64,000 bases of DNA, taken from Bacteroidota bacterium. Its GTDB lineage: Bacteria; Bacteroidota; Bacteroidia; 2-12-FULL-35-15. Both the position numbers and the translations under genes were made by a program. The notes beneath the pieces are model-generated. The model was not told the DNA's origin, ran no database searches, and worked only from the letters and a program-made list of their open reading frames with translations. Numbering within the stretch: the first letter of the stretch is position 1; the number at the start of each line of letters is the position of its first letter. The DNA lies in the NCBI GenBank assembly GCA_025963725.1, contig JAOQAE010000006.1, positions 62,001-126,000 of the forward strand, given 5' to 3'. Below are positions 33,665 through 42,690 of this stretch, in pieces.

Positions 33665-34918
33665 ATGGGATACTTATTTACATCCGAATCGGTTTCAGAA
33701 GGACATCCGGATAAAGTGGCTGATCAGATCTCTGACGCACTGATCGATAATTTTCTTGCTTTTGATCCGCAGTCGAAGGTAGCTTGTGAAACACTGGTTA
33801 CCACAGGACAGGTTGTGCTTGCAGGTGAAGTGAAATCGAAAGCATACCTGGATGTTCAAACCATCGCACGTGATGTGATCAGGAAGATCGGATATACAAA
33901 AAGCGAATACATGTTCGAAGCGAATTCCTGCGGCGTGTTTTCTGCGATCCATGAACAATCGGCTGATATTAACCAGGGCGTTGACAAAAAGAAAAGAGAA
34001 GAGCAGGGTGCCGGCGACCAGGGAATGATGTTCGGCTATGCAACCAATGAAACCGACAACTACATGCCTCTCGCGCTCGACCTTGCACATGCAATCCTGC
34101 TGGAGCTTGCAGCGCTCAGGAGAGAGAACAAGCAGATCAAATACCTGCGCCCGGATGCAAAATCGCAGGTAACGCTTGAATACGATGATAAGAACAACCC
34201 TGTACGCATCGACTCCATTGTTGTTTCCACACAGCACGATGATTTTGACAAGGAAGCAACCATGCTCGACAAGATCAAGAAGGACATGATCAGCATCCTT
34301 ATCCCGCGCGTTAAGAAGAACTATCCCAAATACGCTCACCTTTTCAACAACAAGATCAACTACCATATCAACCCAACCGGCAAGTTCGTGATCGGCGGGC
34401 CGCACGGAGATACCGGCTTAACTGGCCGCAAGATCATTGTGGATACCTACGGCGGAAAAGGCGCACACGGCGGCGGTGCATTCTCAGGAAAAGACCCTTC
34501 AAAAGTTGACCGCTCGGCGGCATACGCTACACGCCACATTGCAAAGAACCTTGTTGCGGCAGGCGTTTGCACCGAAGTGCTTGTGCAGGTTTCCTACGCT
34601 ATCGGCGTGGCGCAGCCAATGGGGATCTACATCAACACATACGGCACTGCAAAAGTAAAAATGACGGACGGGCAGATCGCGAAAATAGTGGAAGGCGTAT
34701 TTGACATGCGCCCTTACTTCATCGAACAGCGACTGAAGCTGCGCAATCCTATTTACAGCGAAACGGCTGCATACGGACACATGGGACGTAAATCGGAGAT
34801 CGTTACAAAAATATTCACCGCTCCTGATGGAAAAGAGAAGAAAATAAAAGTGGAGCTCTTCACATGGGAAAAACTGGACTATGTTGCAAAAGTAAAAGCA
34901 GCTTTTAAGATCAAATAA
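33665..34918 (+). CDS. metK: S-adenosylmethionine synthase
   Basis: Makes S-adenosylmethionine from methionine and ATP. 417 residues; [24 protein letters not shown], the hexapeptide-like [12 protein letters not shown], and [20 protein letters not shown] are all conserved. The ~140 bases upstream have a near-consensus -7 box (TATTTTAG, 33608-33615). I find no SAM riboswitch structure in the leader. A strong terminator follows, so it is a single-gene unit. Confidence 0.98.
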   Translation: MGYLFTSESVSEGHPDKVADQISDALIDNFLAFDPQSKVACETLVTTGQVVLAGEVKSKAYLDVQTIARDVIRKIGYTKSEYMFEANSCGVFSAIHEQSADINQGVDKKKREEQGAGDQGMMFGYATNETDNYMPLALDLAHAILLELAALRRENKQIKYLRPDAKSQVTLEYDDKNNPVRIDSIVVSTQHDDFDKEATMLDKIKKDMISILIPRVKKNYPKYAHLFNNKINYHINPTGKFVIGGPHGDTGLTGRKIIVDTYGGKGAHGGGAFSGKDPSKVDRSAAYATRHIAKNLVAAGVCTEVLVQVSYAIGVAQPMGIYINTYGTAKVKMTDGQIAKIVEGVFDMRPYFIEQRLKLRNPIYSETAAYGHMGRKSEIVTKIFTAPDGKEKKIKVELFTWEKLDYVAKVKAAFKIK

Positions 34919-34922
34919 ATTT

Positions 34923-34958
34923 AAAGATGCCCTTCCTCAACAGAAGGGCATCTTTTTT
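34923..34958 (+). terminator. Rho-independent terminator of metK
   Basis: A 13-bp perfect stem (AAAGATGCCCTTC / GAAGGGCATCTTT) with a 7-nt loop and a T-run, starting 4 bp after the metK stop. Confidence 0.92.
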
Positions 34959-34976
34959 AAACTTAACCTCCATACT

Positions 34977-35270
34977 ATGAAATCATCCATGAAAGCTTTC
35001 CGCCTTGTTGCCCTTTTGGAAGGCATTTCCTTTTTAGTGCTGCTCTTTATTGCCATGCCGCTCAAATACATGATGAACATGCCGCTTCCGGTAAGGATCA
35101 CAGGAATGGTGCACGGCGTGCTGTTCATTGCCTTCGTTTTTTACCTGATGCAGGTGAAATCCGAGTATAACTGGAGCATCCGGAAGACCTTTATCGCCTT
35201 TCTCGCTTCCCTCCTGCCTTTCGGGACCTTTGTGCTCGATGCGAAGGTACTGAAGCCGGAAATGAAATAA
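34977..35270 (+). CDS. DUF3817 small membrane protein
   Basis: 97 residues, three membrane segments. FRLVALLEGISFLVLLFIAMPLKYM, a central histidine in ITGMVHGVLFIAFVFYLMQV and the ending LLPFGTFVLDAKVL match DUF3817 throughout. The function is unknown. It stands alone after the metK terminator. Confidence 0.85.
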   Translation: MKSSMKAFRLVALLEGISFLVLLFIAMPLKYMMNMPLPVRITGMVHGVLFIAFVFYLMQVKSEYNWSIRKTFIAFLASLLPFGTFVLDAKVLKPEMK

Positions 35271-35352
35271 TTTAGAGCTTCGTGCAACCTTATCCGGGGC
35301 AAAGGTATCTTGTTTACAGAATTGATTTTATACCCCAAAATATATAAATCAC

Positions 35353-36810
35353 ATGAAACACTCCTTACTCCTTTGCTCCCTCGCATTTTCGGCCGCTTCT
35401 TTCGCTCAAAGCACCGTAAACATTCCGGCTTCACAGTATGCCAACCAGAAACAGAGCGGCAGCCTCGACCAGAGCGCTAACTACAACATTACAGGCACTG
35501 CGCCTTTTGCCCCTGTGCATTATTCAGGCGAAGCACGCACGCCAAGCACCATCTGCAGCTGCATGTTCCCTCTGGACAGCACCTTCATGCTGGCAATGCC
35601 CCCCAATGATGACTATTACTCCAGCATCATTCACATTCCTTTTAACTTCAACTTTTACGGGGTTGCTTACGACAGCCTTTACATCAACAACAACGGGAAC
35701 ATTTCCTTCGGCACTCCCTACTCCACCTTTACCGCAAACCCATTCCCCGACCCTATGTACCAGATGGTAGCGCCTTTCTGGGGCGATGTGGATACACGCG
35801 ATTCATTAGGCGGTGCGGTATATTACAGCATCAGCCCTACTCACATGATCGTTAAATGGGAAGCTGTGGGATATTATTCCATGCATTCCGACAAGGTGAA
35901 CACCTTCCAGTTGATCATTACCGATGGAACAGACCCGATCCTGCCTGCCGGGACCAATGTAAGCTTCTGCTACGGCGACATGCAGTGGACAACGGGAGAT
36001 GCATCGAGTGGCGTTGGCGGATTTGGCGGAGCTCCTGCCACTGTTGGAAACAACATGGGCAACGGGATCGATTATTTCCAGGCAGGTACGTTCGACCACC
36101 CGGGCGCTTCATTTGACGGCCCTTACAGCGCTGCCGACGGTATCGACTGGCTCGACAACCAGGGAATGTATTTCGATGCTTCCTTACCGGGAAACATCCC
36201 TCCGGTGATCATCAACAACAACATCTGTGATACGATCGATGTATTTACAGGCGACACGCTTCATTCACCTATTTATGATTATGCACAGTTCTCGCTTGCC
36301 GTAACCACCCCGGAGATCAGCCAAACAGTTACCGCAGTGATCACCAGCAGCGATCCTTCAGCATTAACGGTAACACCGGGATTCAGCACGGCTACCTATA
36401 AAAAATTCGATTGCAGCTTCTCGGTGGTTGGCCTTGCAACCGGGCTGCACTATGTTACCATCACTGCAACCGATAACGGAACGCCTGCGCTTTCATCCAG
36501 CAGGACGATCGTGATCCGCTCCCATTATGATGCAAGCGTTGCAACCGGCATTTCGGAAAGCAATCCGGCAAACGGCATCAGCATTTACCCGAACCCAAGC
36601 AATGGCTCGATCACCATCAGCCACAGCATCAGCCAGGAAGCATCGCCTTCGGTGATCATTGCGGATGTGTTGGGCAAAACGGTACAGACAGCTGCACTGA
36701 CTTCCAATACGCAGAAAATAGACATCAGCGCATTGCCGCAGGGCATCTACTTTGCAACGGTGATCAGCAAAGACGGAAAAAGTAAAACAATGAAAATTGT
36801 AAAGAAATAG
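35353..36810 (+). CDS. Secreted nidogen-like (NIDO) domain protein with type IX sorting domain
   Basis: 485 residues with a signal peptide (MKHSLLLCSLAFSAASFA). Residues about 75-270 look like a NIDO domain: IPFNFNFYGVAYDSLYINNNG, NISFGTPYSTF, MVAPFWGDVDTR, VYYSISPTHMIVKWEAVGYY, NTFQLIITDG, WTTGDASSGVGGFGG. A cadherin-like strand region follows (ATDNGTPALSSSRTIVI), then a T9SS type A sorting domain over the last ~80 residues (ISIYPNPSNGSITI, VLGKTVQTAAL, ALPQGIYFATVISKDGK, MKIVKK). It is likely a surface or secreted adhesion protein. A terminator follows. Confidence 0.88.
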   Translation: MKHSLLLCSLAFSAASFAQSTVNIPASQYANQKQSGSLDQSANYNITGTAPFAPVHYSGEARTPSTICSCMFPLDSTFMLAMPPNDDYYSSIIHIPFNFNFYGVAYDSLYINNNGNISFGTPYSTFTANPFPDPMYQMVAPFWGDVDTRDSLGGAVYYSISPTHMIVKWEAVGYYSMHSDKVNTFQLIITDGTDPILPAGTNVSFCYGDMQWTTGDASSGVGGFGGAPATVGNNMGNGIDYFQAGTFDHPGASFDGPYSAADGIDWLDNQGMYFDASLPGNIPPVIINNNICDTIDVFTGDTLHSPIYDYAQFSLAVTTPEISQTVTAVITSSDPSALTVTPGFSTATYKKFDCSFSVVGLATGLHYVTITATDNGTPALSSSRTIVIRSHYDASVATGISESNPANGISIYPNPSNGSITISHSISQEASPSVIIADVLGKTVQTAALTSNTQKIDISALPQGIYFATVISKDGKSKTMKIVKK

Positions 36811-36843
36811 TACAAGAGTCGCCTGACTTAGTGTGCTACTCCG

Positions 36844-36878
36844 AAGCGCCACAACTTAAGGGTTGTGGCGCTTTTTTT
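36844..36878 (+). terminator. Rho-independent terminator of the NIDO/T9SS gene
   Basis: An 11-bp stem (AGCGCCACAAC / GTTGTGGCGCT) with a 6-nt loop and seven Ts, in the 72-bp convergent gap before era. The T-run favours the plus strand. Confidence 0.9.
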
Positions 36879-36882
36879 ATGA

Positions 36883-37767
36883 TTAGCTGTTATAGCCGAA
36901 ACGCTTCAGCTGGATGTCGCTGTCGCGCCAGTCTTTGTTCACCTTCACGAACAATTCGAGGAACACCTGCTTGCCGAAGAAGGCTTCGATGTCCTTACGG
37001 GCTTCCGTCCCTACTTTCTTCAATGCCTTCCCCTGGTGGCCGATGATGATGCCTTTCTGGGAATCCCTAACTACTAATATCTCCGCGCGGATCTTGATGA
37101 TCTTTTCCTCATCCTTGAAGGATTCGATCACCACTTCCACTGAATAAGGAATTTCTTTTTTGTAGTTCATAAGGATCTTTTCGCGGATGATCTCGGAAAC
37201 AAAGAATTTTTCGGGCTTGTCGGTCAGCTGGTCCTTGTCGTAAAAGCCGGGGCCTTCCGGCAGAAGCGCCATGATGCGGTCGAAAATATAATTCACATTG
37301 AACTTCTCAAGCGCGGAGACCGGGATCACTTCGGCATTGGGAACTTCCGTTTTCCAGTACTGAACCTTAGCCTCGAGCTGATCCTGCTCCTTGGCAAGGT
37401 CGATCTTATTCACCAGCAGCAATACTTTGGAGCTGGTATTTTTGATCTTGTGAAGCACCTTCTCCTCGATCTTAATATCCTCATAAATATCGGTGACGAA
37501 CAAAATGATGTCGGCATCCGATAAGGCAGTGTTCACAAAGTCCATCATCGATTCCTGGAGCTTGTAATTCGGCTTCAGTACCCCCGGAGTATCCGAATAC
37601 ACGATCTGGAAGTCTTCCCCGTTCACAATTCCCATGATCCGGTGCCGGGTAGTTTGGGCCTTGGAAGTGATAATGGAAAGGCGTTCGCCTACCAAAACGT
37701 TCATAAGAGTGGATTTCCCTACGTTCGGACTACCTATAATATTCACAAAACCAGCCTTGTGCGTCAT
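36883..37767 (-). CDS. era: GTPase Era
   Basis: 294 residues; essential GTPase that binds 16S rRNA and helps 30S assembly. P-loop GSPNVGKST at 12-20, effector TTRHRIMGI, DTPG, the G4 NKID and a C-terminal KH domain (ILVVRDSQKGIIIGHQGKALKKVGTEARKDIE). Normal length and start. The promoter must lie in the gap shared with the initiator tRNA gene. Confidence 0.98.
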   Translation of the reverse strand: MTHKAGFVNIIGSPNVGKSTLMNVLVGERLSIITSKAQTTRHRIMGIVNGEDFQIVYSDTPGVLKPNYKLQESMMDFVNTALSDADIILFVTDIYEDIKIEEKVLHKIKNTSSKVLLLVNKIDLAKEQDQLEAKVQYWKTEVPNAEVIPVSALEKFNVNYIFDRIMALLPEGPGFYDKDQLTDKPEKFFVSEIIREKILMNYKKEIPYSVEVVIESFKDEEKIIKIRAEILVVRDSQKGIIIGHQGKALKKVGTEARKDIEAFFGKQVFLELFVKVNKDWRDSDIQLKRFGYNS

Positions 37768-37816
37768 TTTTTAAAAATTGTTAATAAGATATTTAGATAC
37801 AAAGAAACAAAATATT

Positions 37817-37824
37817 ATCTTTGC
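37817..37824 (+). promoter_or_regulatory. TAnnTTTG -7 box of the initiator tRNA gene
   Basis: TATCTTTG, an exact consensus match, ends 63 nt before the tRNA. Confidence 0.5.
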
Positions 37825-37887
37825 ACCGCATTTAAAAAGCCGGATACCGCTTTTCGTTCTTTAAGACATCACATTATTACGATATAT

Positions 37888-37960
<73 letters not shown>

Positions 37961-37965
37961 CTTTT

Positions 37966-37994
37966 AGGCGATACAGAAATGTGTCGCCTTTTTT
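37966..37994 (+). terminator. Terminator of the initiator tRNA gene
   Basis: A 10-bp stem (AGGCGATACA / TGTGTCGCCT, one G-T pair), GAAA loop and six Ts, 5 bp after the tRNA. Confidence 0.9.
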
Positions 37995-38108
37995 ATTTAA
38001 AATACTTTTTTTTAATATATAATTCAAACCGGTTTTTTAACCACAGTTGATGAATAAAGCTCTTCCCGGAAGATCCTTTTATTCTAAAATTCAAATCAAC
38101 AAATCACC

Positions 38109-39413
38109 ATGGCAAATATAGTAGCAATAGTAGGGCGACCGAACGTAGGAAAATCAACGCTTTTTAACCGCTTAACCGACAGCCGGAAAGCAATTGTTGA
38201 TGAAGTGTCGGGCGTTACCCGCGACCGCCATTATGGTAAGTCGGACTGGAACGGCATCGAATTTTCGGTGATCGATACGGGCGGATATGTGCATGGTTCG
38301 GAGGATGTGTTTGAGGGAGAGATCCGCAAGCAGGTACAGCTGGCCATTGATGAAGCCAATGCGATCCTTTTTGTGGTGGATGTTACGGATGGCATCACGG
38401 ATGACGACAAGATAGTGGCAAACATGCTGCGCAAAAGCAATAAAAATGTATTTCTGGTATCCAATAAGGTAGATAACGGCGACAGGCAGCAGCTTTCAGC
38501 CGAGTTCTACAGCTTTGGCCTGGGTGAAGTATTTAACATCTCCGCCATCAGCGGAAGCGGTACCGGCGACCTGCTGGATGCCGTTGTGAAATCGCTTGAC
38601 AAGGATGCAGAGCTCGAGGAGCTGAACATCCCGAAATTCGCGATCGTCGGCCGCCCGAACGTGGGAAAATCCTCCATTATAAACGCATTGCTTGGGAAAG
38701 AACAAAACATTGTAACTTCCATTGCGGGAACTACCCGCGACAGCATCAATACGCGCTACACAGCCTTCGGCCACGATTTCCTCCTGATCGATACTGCCGG
38801 GATCCGGAAAAAATCGAAAGTGGAGGAAGATATCGAGTTCTATTCGGTAATGCGCTCGATCCGTGCTATTGAAGACTGCGATGTATGCCTTTTGCTCATC
38901 GATGCCACATTGGGGCTCGAAGCGCAGGACATCAACATTTTCCACCTCGCAGAGAAAAATAGGAAAGGGGTTGTGATCGTGGTGAACAAATGGGATCTTT
39001 ATGAAAAGCATACCAATTCCACCAAGGAGTACGAAGAGAAGATCCGCGAAAAGCTGGCTCCTTTCAAGGATGTGCCGATCGTGTTCACTTCGGCGCTCAC
39101 CAAGCAGCGTGTTTTAAAAGCAATTGAAGTGGCTGAAAAAGTGAACGAGAACCGTACGCGCGAGATCAAGACCCGCCAGCTGAACGATGTGATGCTCGCG
39201 ATCATAGAGCAGCATCCGCCTGCAGCGATCAAAGGAAAGCATGTGAAGGTAAAATTCGTTACCCAGCTGCCGACCCATGCGCCAAGCTTCGCATTTTACT
39301 GCAACCTTCCGCAATACGTTACGGAGGCATACATCCGCTTCCTCGAGAACAGGCTGCGTGAGAACTTTGAGTTTACAGGGGTTCCCATCCAGATCTTCAT
39401 GAGAAAGAAGTAA
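38109..39413 (+). CDS. der: Ribosome-assembly GTPase Der
   Basis: 434 residues with two tandem GTPase domains: P-loops GRPNVGKST at 9-17 and GRPNVGKSS near 182, NKVD and NKWD G4 motifs, and the C-terminal KH-like domain ([22 protein letters not shown]... [11 protein letters not shown]). It acts in 50S assembly. Der and Era, two ribosome-assembly GTPases, flank the initiator tRNA; they are divergent and not one operon. Confidence 0.97.
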   Translation: MANIVAIVGRPNVGKSTLFNRLTDSRKAIVDEVSGVTRDRHYGKSDWNGIEFSVIDTGGYVHGSEDVFEGEIRKQVQLAIDEANAILFVVDVTDGITDDDKIVANMLRKSNKNVFLVSNKVDNGDRQQLSAEFYSFGLGEVFNISAISGSGTGDLLDAVVKSLDKDAELEELNIPKFAIVGRPNVGKSSIINALLGKEQNIVTSIAGTTRDSINTRYTAFGHDFLLIDTAGIRKKSKVEEDIEFYSVMRSIRAIEDCDVCLLLIDATLGLEAQDINIFHLAEKNRKGVVIVVNKWDLYEKHTNSTKEYEEKIREKLAPFKDVPIVFTSALTKQRVLKAIEVAEKVNENRTREIKTRQLNDVMLAIIEQHPPAAIKGKHVKVKFVTQLPTHAPSFAFYCNLPQYVTEAYIRFLENRLRENFEFTGVPIQIFMRKK

Positions 39414-39429
39414 GCTGACGATATTTGGC

Positions 39430-39437
39430 TATATTTG
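39430..39437 (+). promoter_or_regulatory. TAnnTTTG -7 box of the DUF4139 gene
   Basis: TATATTTG lies 31 nt before the ATG at 39469, in the gap after der; exact consensus match. Confidence 0.4.
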
Positions 39438-39468
39438 TTATACACAGTATTTCCAAATCCGTCCGCTC

Positions 39469-41091
39469 ATGAAACCATTCGCTTCGCGATTTACCGCACT
39501 CATTGCCCTGCTTTATTGCGCAACGCTTTCTGCACAAAGCCCGCAGGAAATAAAAGCCCCTATCACTTCCGTAAAGGTATGCCTCAATGCGGCGCTCATC
39601 ACGCACAACCAGAACGTGAAGGTGAAGAACGCCTTCAACAAATTCCTCTTTACAGGGCTTGCCTCCAACATCGATCCCAAAAACATCAGCCTGCGAAACA
39701 TCGGCAGCGCGGAGCTGCTCAAGCTGTACCTTGTGAAGATCAGCGACTCTACGGAGATCGGCTCGCTCAACGAGGAGATCATGAGCATCATCCGCAAGTC
39801 GAAAGACTCGCTGCTGTCCATGGAAAAAGGAATTACAAAGCTTCGTTTCCAGCTGGAAGCGCTTCGTCTTGAAAAGGACATGCTGCTGCTCAACACCAAC
39901 ATTATTTCAAGCGGCAAAACCGTAAGCCTTGCGGAGCTGAAGCTCACCACCGATTATTACCGCGACCATTACAGCGAAGTGTGCATGGAGATCCTGAACA
40001 GGCAGAAAGAGCTGAAGCAGGCAAAAAAGAACAAGCTGCGGCTGCTGAAATCTCTATTCAATGTGGAAAGCAACCAGGATAATAACATGGACCTCTGCGT
40101 GGTGATAGCAGAGATGAGAAACGCCGATACAGAATACACTGCCAATATGGAGCTCTCCTACCTTGCGGAAGGTTCCGGCTGGATCCCGGTGTACAATATT
40201 TTTGCAACCAACAACAGCAGCGTAAGGATCGAATACCGCGCAAAGGTACTGAACAATACAGGCATCGACTGGGAGAACATGAAGATCAGCCTTTCCACCG
40301 CCGATCCGTTCCAGTATTACGCAGCTCCCGACCTCGCCCCGTTTTATGTGAGCTCCGACTATGCAGACGAAAGGACGAATAACATGATTAACCCGCCAGC
40401 CAGTGCCACCGTGGTAGATGAGGAAGAGATCTATATCCCCGACAGGGAGATTGTTTTTAACCTTGCAAAAACATATACCTTCCAGGCAGGCCGCACTCCT
40501 TACCTTGTGGATGTAACCGCTTACGACAATCTCAATCCCGTGTTCCTTTACCGCTGTGCCCCTAAAAAAGAAGAGCAGGTGTATGCGATCGCCAAGATCA
40601 AAGACTGGGAAAAGCTGGACCTGCTTGATGGGGAAGCGAGTATTTACAATGACAATGTGCTGCTGGGCAAATCATACATCCGCCCGAGCGAAATAGAGGA
40701 AGAGCTCGAGCTTCCGCTGGGCGTGGTGAAGGATATTTATGTGAAGCATAAGCTGGTGAGCGAGCACTCGAGCAAGAAAGTGCTGGGAGGAAATATTGAA
40801 TCGACACAAACTTACGAGATCAGGCTGAAGAACAACAGCACAAAAACGGTGCAGGTGGAAGTGATCGACCAGGTGCCGGTTTCGGATGATGTGGATGTAA
40901 AAACAAACCTGATCGAAATGTCGGAAGGCGGCGAAAAGGACAATGTAAGCGGCAAAGTGAGCTGGAAGGAAGAGCTGAATTCTTCGTCAGACAAGTCACT
41001 CGAGCTCAAGTATTCTGTAACGTATCCGAAACGCACTCCACGCGGGATCTTTTCCAATTATAAGAAGAGGGCGATCAGGGCGAAGTTTTAA
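39469..41091 (+). CDS. Exported DUF4139 (mucoidy-inhibitor MuiA-like) protein
   Basis: 540 residues with a signal peptide (ending TLSAQS). An N-terminal DUF4140 region (ITSVKVCLNAALITHNQNVKV), a central coiled coil (about 90-190), then the DUF4139 beta-rich region (AEGSGWIPVYNIFATNNSSVRIEYRAKVLNNTGIDWENMKISLSTADP... ending VTYPKRTPRGIF). The family is named after a Salmonella mucoidy inhibitor; the molecular function is unknown. It is about half the length contributed by the beta-rich domain, as usual. The gene appears to be transcribed alone. Confidence 0.88.
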   Translation: MKPFASRFTALIALLYCATLSAQSPQEIKAPITSVKVCLNAALITHNQNVKVKNAFNKFLFTGLASNIDPKNISLRNIGSAELLKLYLVKISDSTEIGSLNEEIMSIIRKSKDSLLSMEKGITKLRFQLEALRLEKDMLLLNTNIISSGKTVSLAELKLTTDYYRDHYSEVCMEILNRQKELKQAKKNKLRLLKSLFNVESNQDNNMDLCVVIAEMRNADTEYTANMELSYLAEGSGWIPVYNIFATNNSSVRIEYRAKVLNNTGIDWENMKISLSTADPFQYYAAPDLAPFYVSSDYADERTNNMINPPASATVVDEEEIYIPDREIVFNLAKTYTFQAGRTPYLVDVTAYDNLNPVFLYRCAPKKEEQVYAIAKIKDWEKLDLLDGEASIYNDNVLLGKSYIRPSEIEEELELPLGVVKDIYVKHKLVSEHSSKKVLGGNIESTQTYEIRLKNNSTKTVQVEVIDQVPVSDDVDVKTNLIEMSEGGEKDNVSGKVSWKEELNSSSDKSLELKYSVTYPKRTPRGIFSNYKKRAIRAKF

Positions 41092-41145
41092 GGAGAAGTG
41101 AAAGCCGAATGAATTAGCCACAGATTCACAGATTTATTATGTAAA

Positions 41146-42135
41146 ATGCTCCGATCTTCAGCTTTGGTATTTATGATGCTTTTACACCATGTCATTTCTG
41201 CGCAGGTTGTATTTACAATTCAGCAGAAAGGCCTGAGTAAGGATTCTGTACATGAAATTATAATCGGCAACTTCGCGGATGTAGTTCCTAAACAGGTAAA
41301 CGATTCCACCTTAGAGTACCTCTTTACCCCTCACAGGCCTGAATATTTGTTTATCGTGGCAGATAAAAAGACAAGGTGGGTAACAAGACTATGGATAACA
41401 CCCGAAATGAAAAGCAATGGTTTAGTAATTGACTATAACAAAAGAACCGCAACGCCTGCAATAGTTCATGAGTGGGATCTGATAACTCAAAAGGTCTTTG
41501 ATTTCCAGGATACAAAACAACAGGCAAAGGCTGACAGCACAATAGAATTGTATTTAAGCAAAGACCGGGACTCCTATTTCTCGCTTTGGATATTACGGTT
41601 TATGGGTGATAAAAAACGGAAATTACAATTAATGGATCAGCTCAGCCCCTCGTTAAAAGCATCGGACGAGTTCAGGCAGTTAACTGCAGCGTTAACTGCA
41701 CGTAAATACCCAAATCCCGGCGATCCATTCACAGAATTTACACTGACTGATAAGAATGATTCCATTTTTGATACGAAGACCATTAAAGGCAAATGGATCC
41801 TGCTCAACTTTTGGGCGAACAGCTGCGGCCCGTGTGTGAAAGAATTAGATGACCTTGTAAAGCTTTACAGATCAATTGATACTTCGAAGATCGAATTTAT
41901 ATCGATCTCGCTTGATGAAGATAAAGGCACGTGGAAAAGAGCTGCGGCAACAGCGAAGATCATCTGGCCTTCCCTTTGGACTATGGATAACGTTTACTGT
42001 CCGCTCTGCCTTAATTACAACCTGTATTCCATGCCCTTCTTCATCCTGTTCGACAATAACAAAAAGCTGGTTTTTATAAAGGATGGTTCTGATGAGCTGG
42101 AGAATATTAAAAAGGCGCTTTCGGAGATCAGGTAA
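41146..42135 (+). CDS. TlpA-like thioredoxin-fold protein
   Basis: 329 residues with a signal peptide (ALVFMMLLHHVISA). A C-terminal thioredoxin domain holds the redox motif CGPC at 227-230 (NFWANSCGPCVKELDDL), a cis-proline region MPFFILFDNNK, and KFIS-like strands. The N-terminal half (FTIQQKGLSKDSVHEIIIGN...) resembles the beta-rich DUF4369-type domain often fused to TlpA in Bacteroidota. It should reduce periplasmic disulfides. Three extra cysteines (near 281-284, CPLC) form a second CxxC-like pair, unusual for the family. It stands alone. Confidence 0.85.
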   Translation: MLRSSALVFMMLLHHVISAQVVFTIQQKGLSKDSVHEIIIGNFADVVPKQVNDSTLEYLFTPHRPEYLFIVADKKTRWVTRLWITPEMKSNGLVIDYNKRTATPAIVHEWDLITQKVFDFQDTKQQAKADSTIELYLSKDRDSYFSLWILRFMGDKKRKLQLMDQLSPSLKASDEFRQLTAALTARKYPNPGDPFTEFTLTDKNDSIFDTKTIKGKWILLNFWANSCGPCVKELDDLVKLYRSIDTSKIEFISISLDEDKGTWKRAAATAKIIWPSLWTMDNVYCPLCLNYNLYSMPFFILFDNNKKLVFIKDGSDELENIKKALSEIR

Positions 42136-42182
42136 CTGTGATCCACTTATCCTTGCCAAAGCCAATCGAAAAAGTGCCAAGA

Positions 42183-42575
42183 CTACTTCTTCCCTTTCTT
42201 CTCCAGCCGGCTTATTTTTTCTTCCTGGAACTTGCTTAATTTCTGGAGCGTTTCATATTTCTCCTCCATTTCGGCAAACTTCTTTTTGAACGACCTGATC
42301 TCTTCACCGAGCGAGGTGATGAGATCTGCCTTTTTGGTGTATCCGACCTTTCCCGGCTCCTTTACGATCGGGAGCTCCTCGCTGAAATAGGAAAAGAAAT
42401 CGTGCTCCAGCACCACGCTGATCTTTTTGAGCAATCCCGTATCCAGGTTCTCCTTATTAAAAATTTTGTACGCAACATCCCTGCTCCTGTTTATCTTCTT
42501 GGCGAAATCCGCTGCCGATAAGCCGGAGCCTTCTACCACATTCTTTATTTTCTGGCCGATATAAACCTTTGTCAT
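42183..42575 (-). CDS. XRE-type helix-turn-helix regulator with C-terminal coiled coil
   Basis: 130 residues. Residues 5-62 form an XRE-like HTH (GQKIKNVVEGSGLSAADFAKKINRSRDVAYKIFNKENLDTGLLKKISVVL), and the C-terminal 40 residues are a charged coiled coil (FKKKFAEMEEKYETLQKLSKFQEEKISRLEKKG) suited to dimerisation. It diverges from the type III restriction-modification operon with 115 bp between the starts, where an AATACA-TG-TGTATT palindrome lies. The role of a controller of the mod-res operon is inferred from position; restriction controllers are often of this fold. Confidence 0.8.
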   Translation of the reverse strand: MTKVYIGQKIKNVVEGSGLSAADFAKKINRSRDVAYKIFNKENLDTGLLKKISVVLEHDFFSYFSEELPIVKEPGKVGYTKKADLITSLGEEIRSFKKKFAEMEEKYETLQKLSKFQEEKISRLEKKGKK

Positions 42576-42630
42576 GCCGTAAAATTCTATGTTTTGACCG
42601 CCAATAATTTATTTATTTGAATTCTTTTAT

Positions 42631-42661
42631 AATACATGTGTATTTATTTTTAATACATTTG
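42631..42661 (+). promoter_or_regulatory. Divergent control region: 14-bp palindrome and -7 box
   Basis: AATACATGTGTATT (42631-42644) is a perfect inverted repeat of 6-bp arms around TG. A half-site AATACA recurs at 42652 and merges with an exact -7 box TACATTTG (42654-42661) for the mod gene. The palindrome would lie upstream of or across the -33 region, fitting control by the XRE protein. Confidence 0.45.
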
Positions 42662-42690
42662 AAGCACCAAAACTTTCTGATCAATATAAC

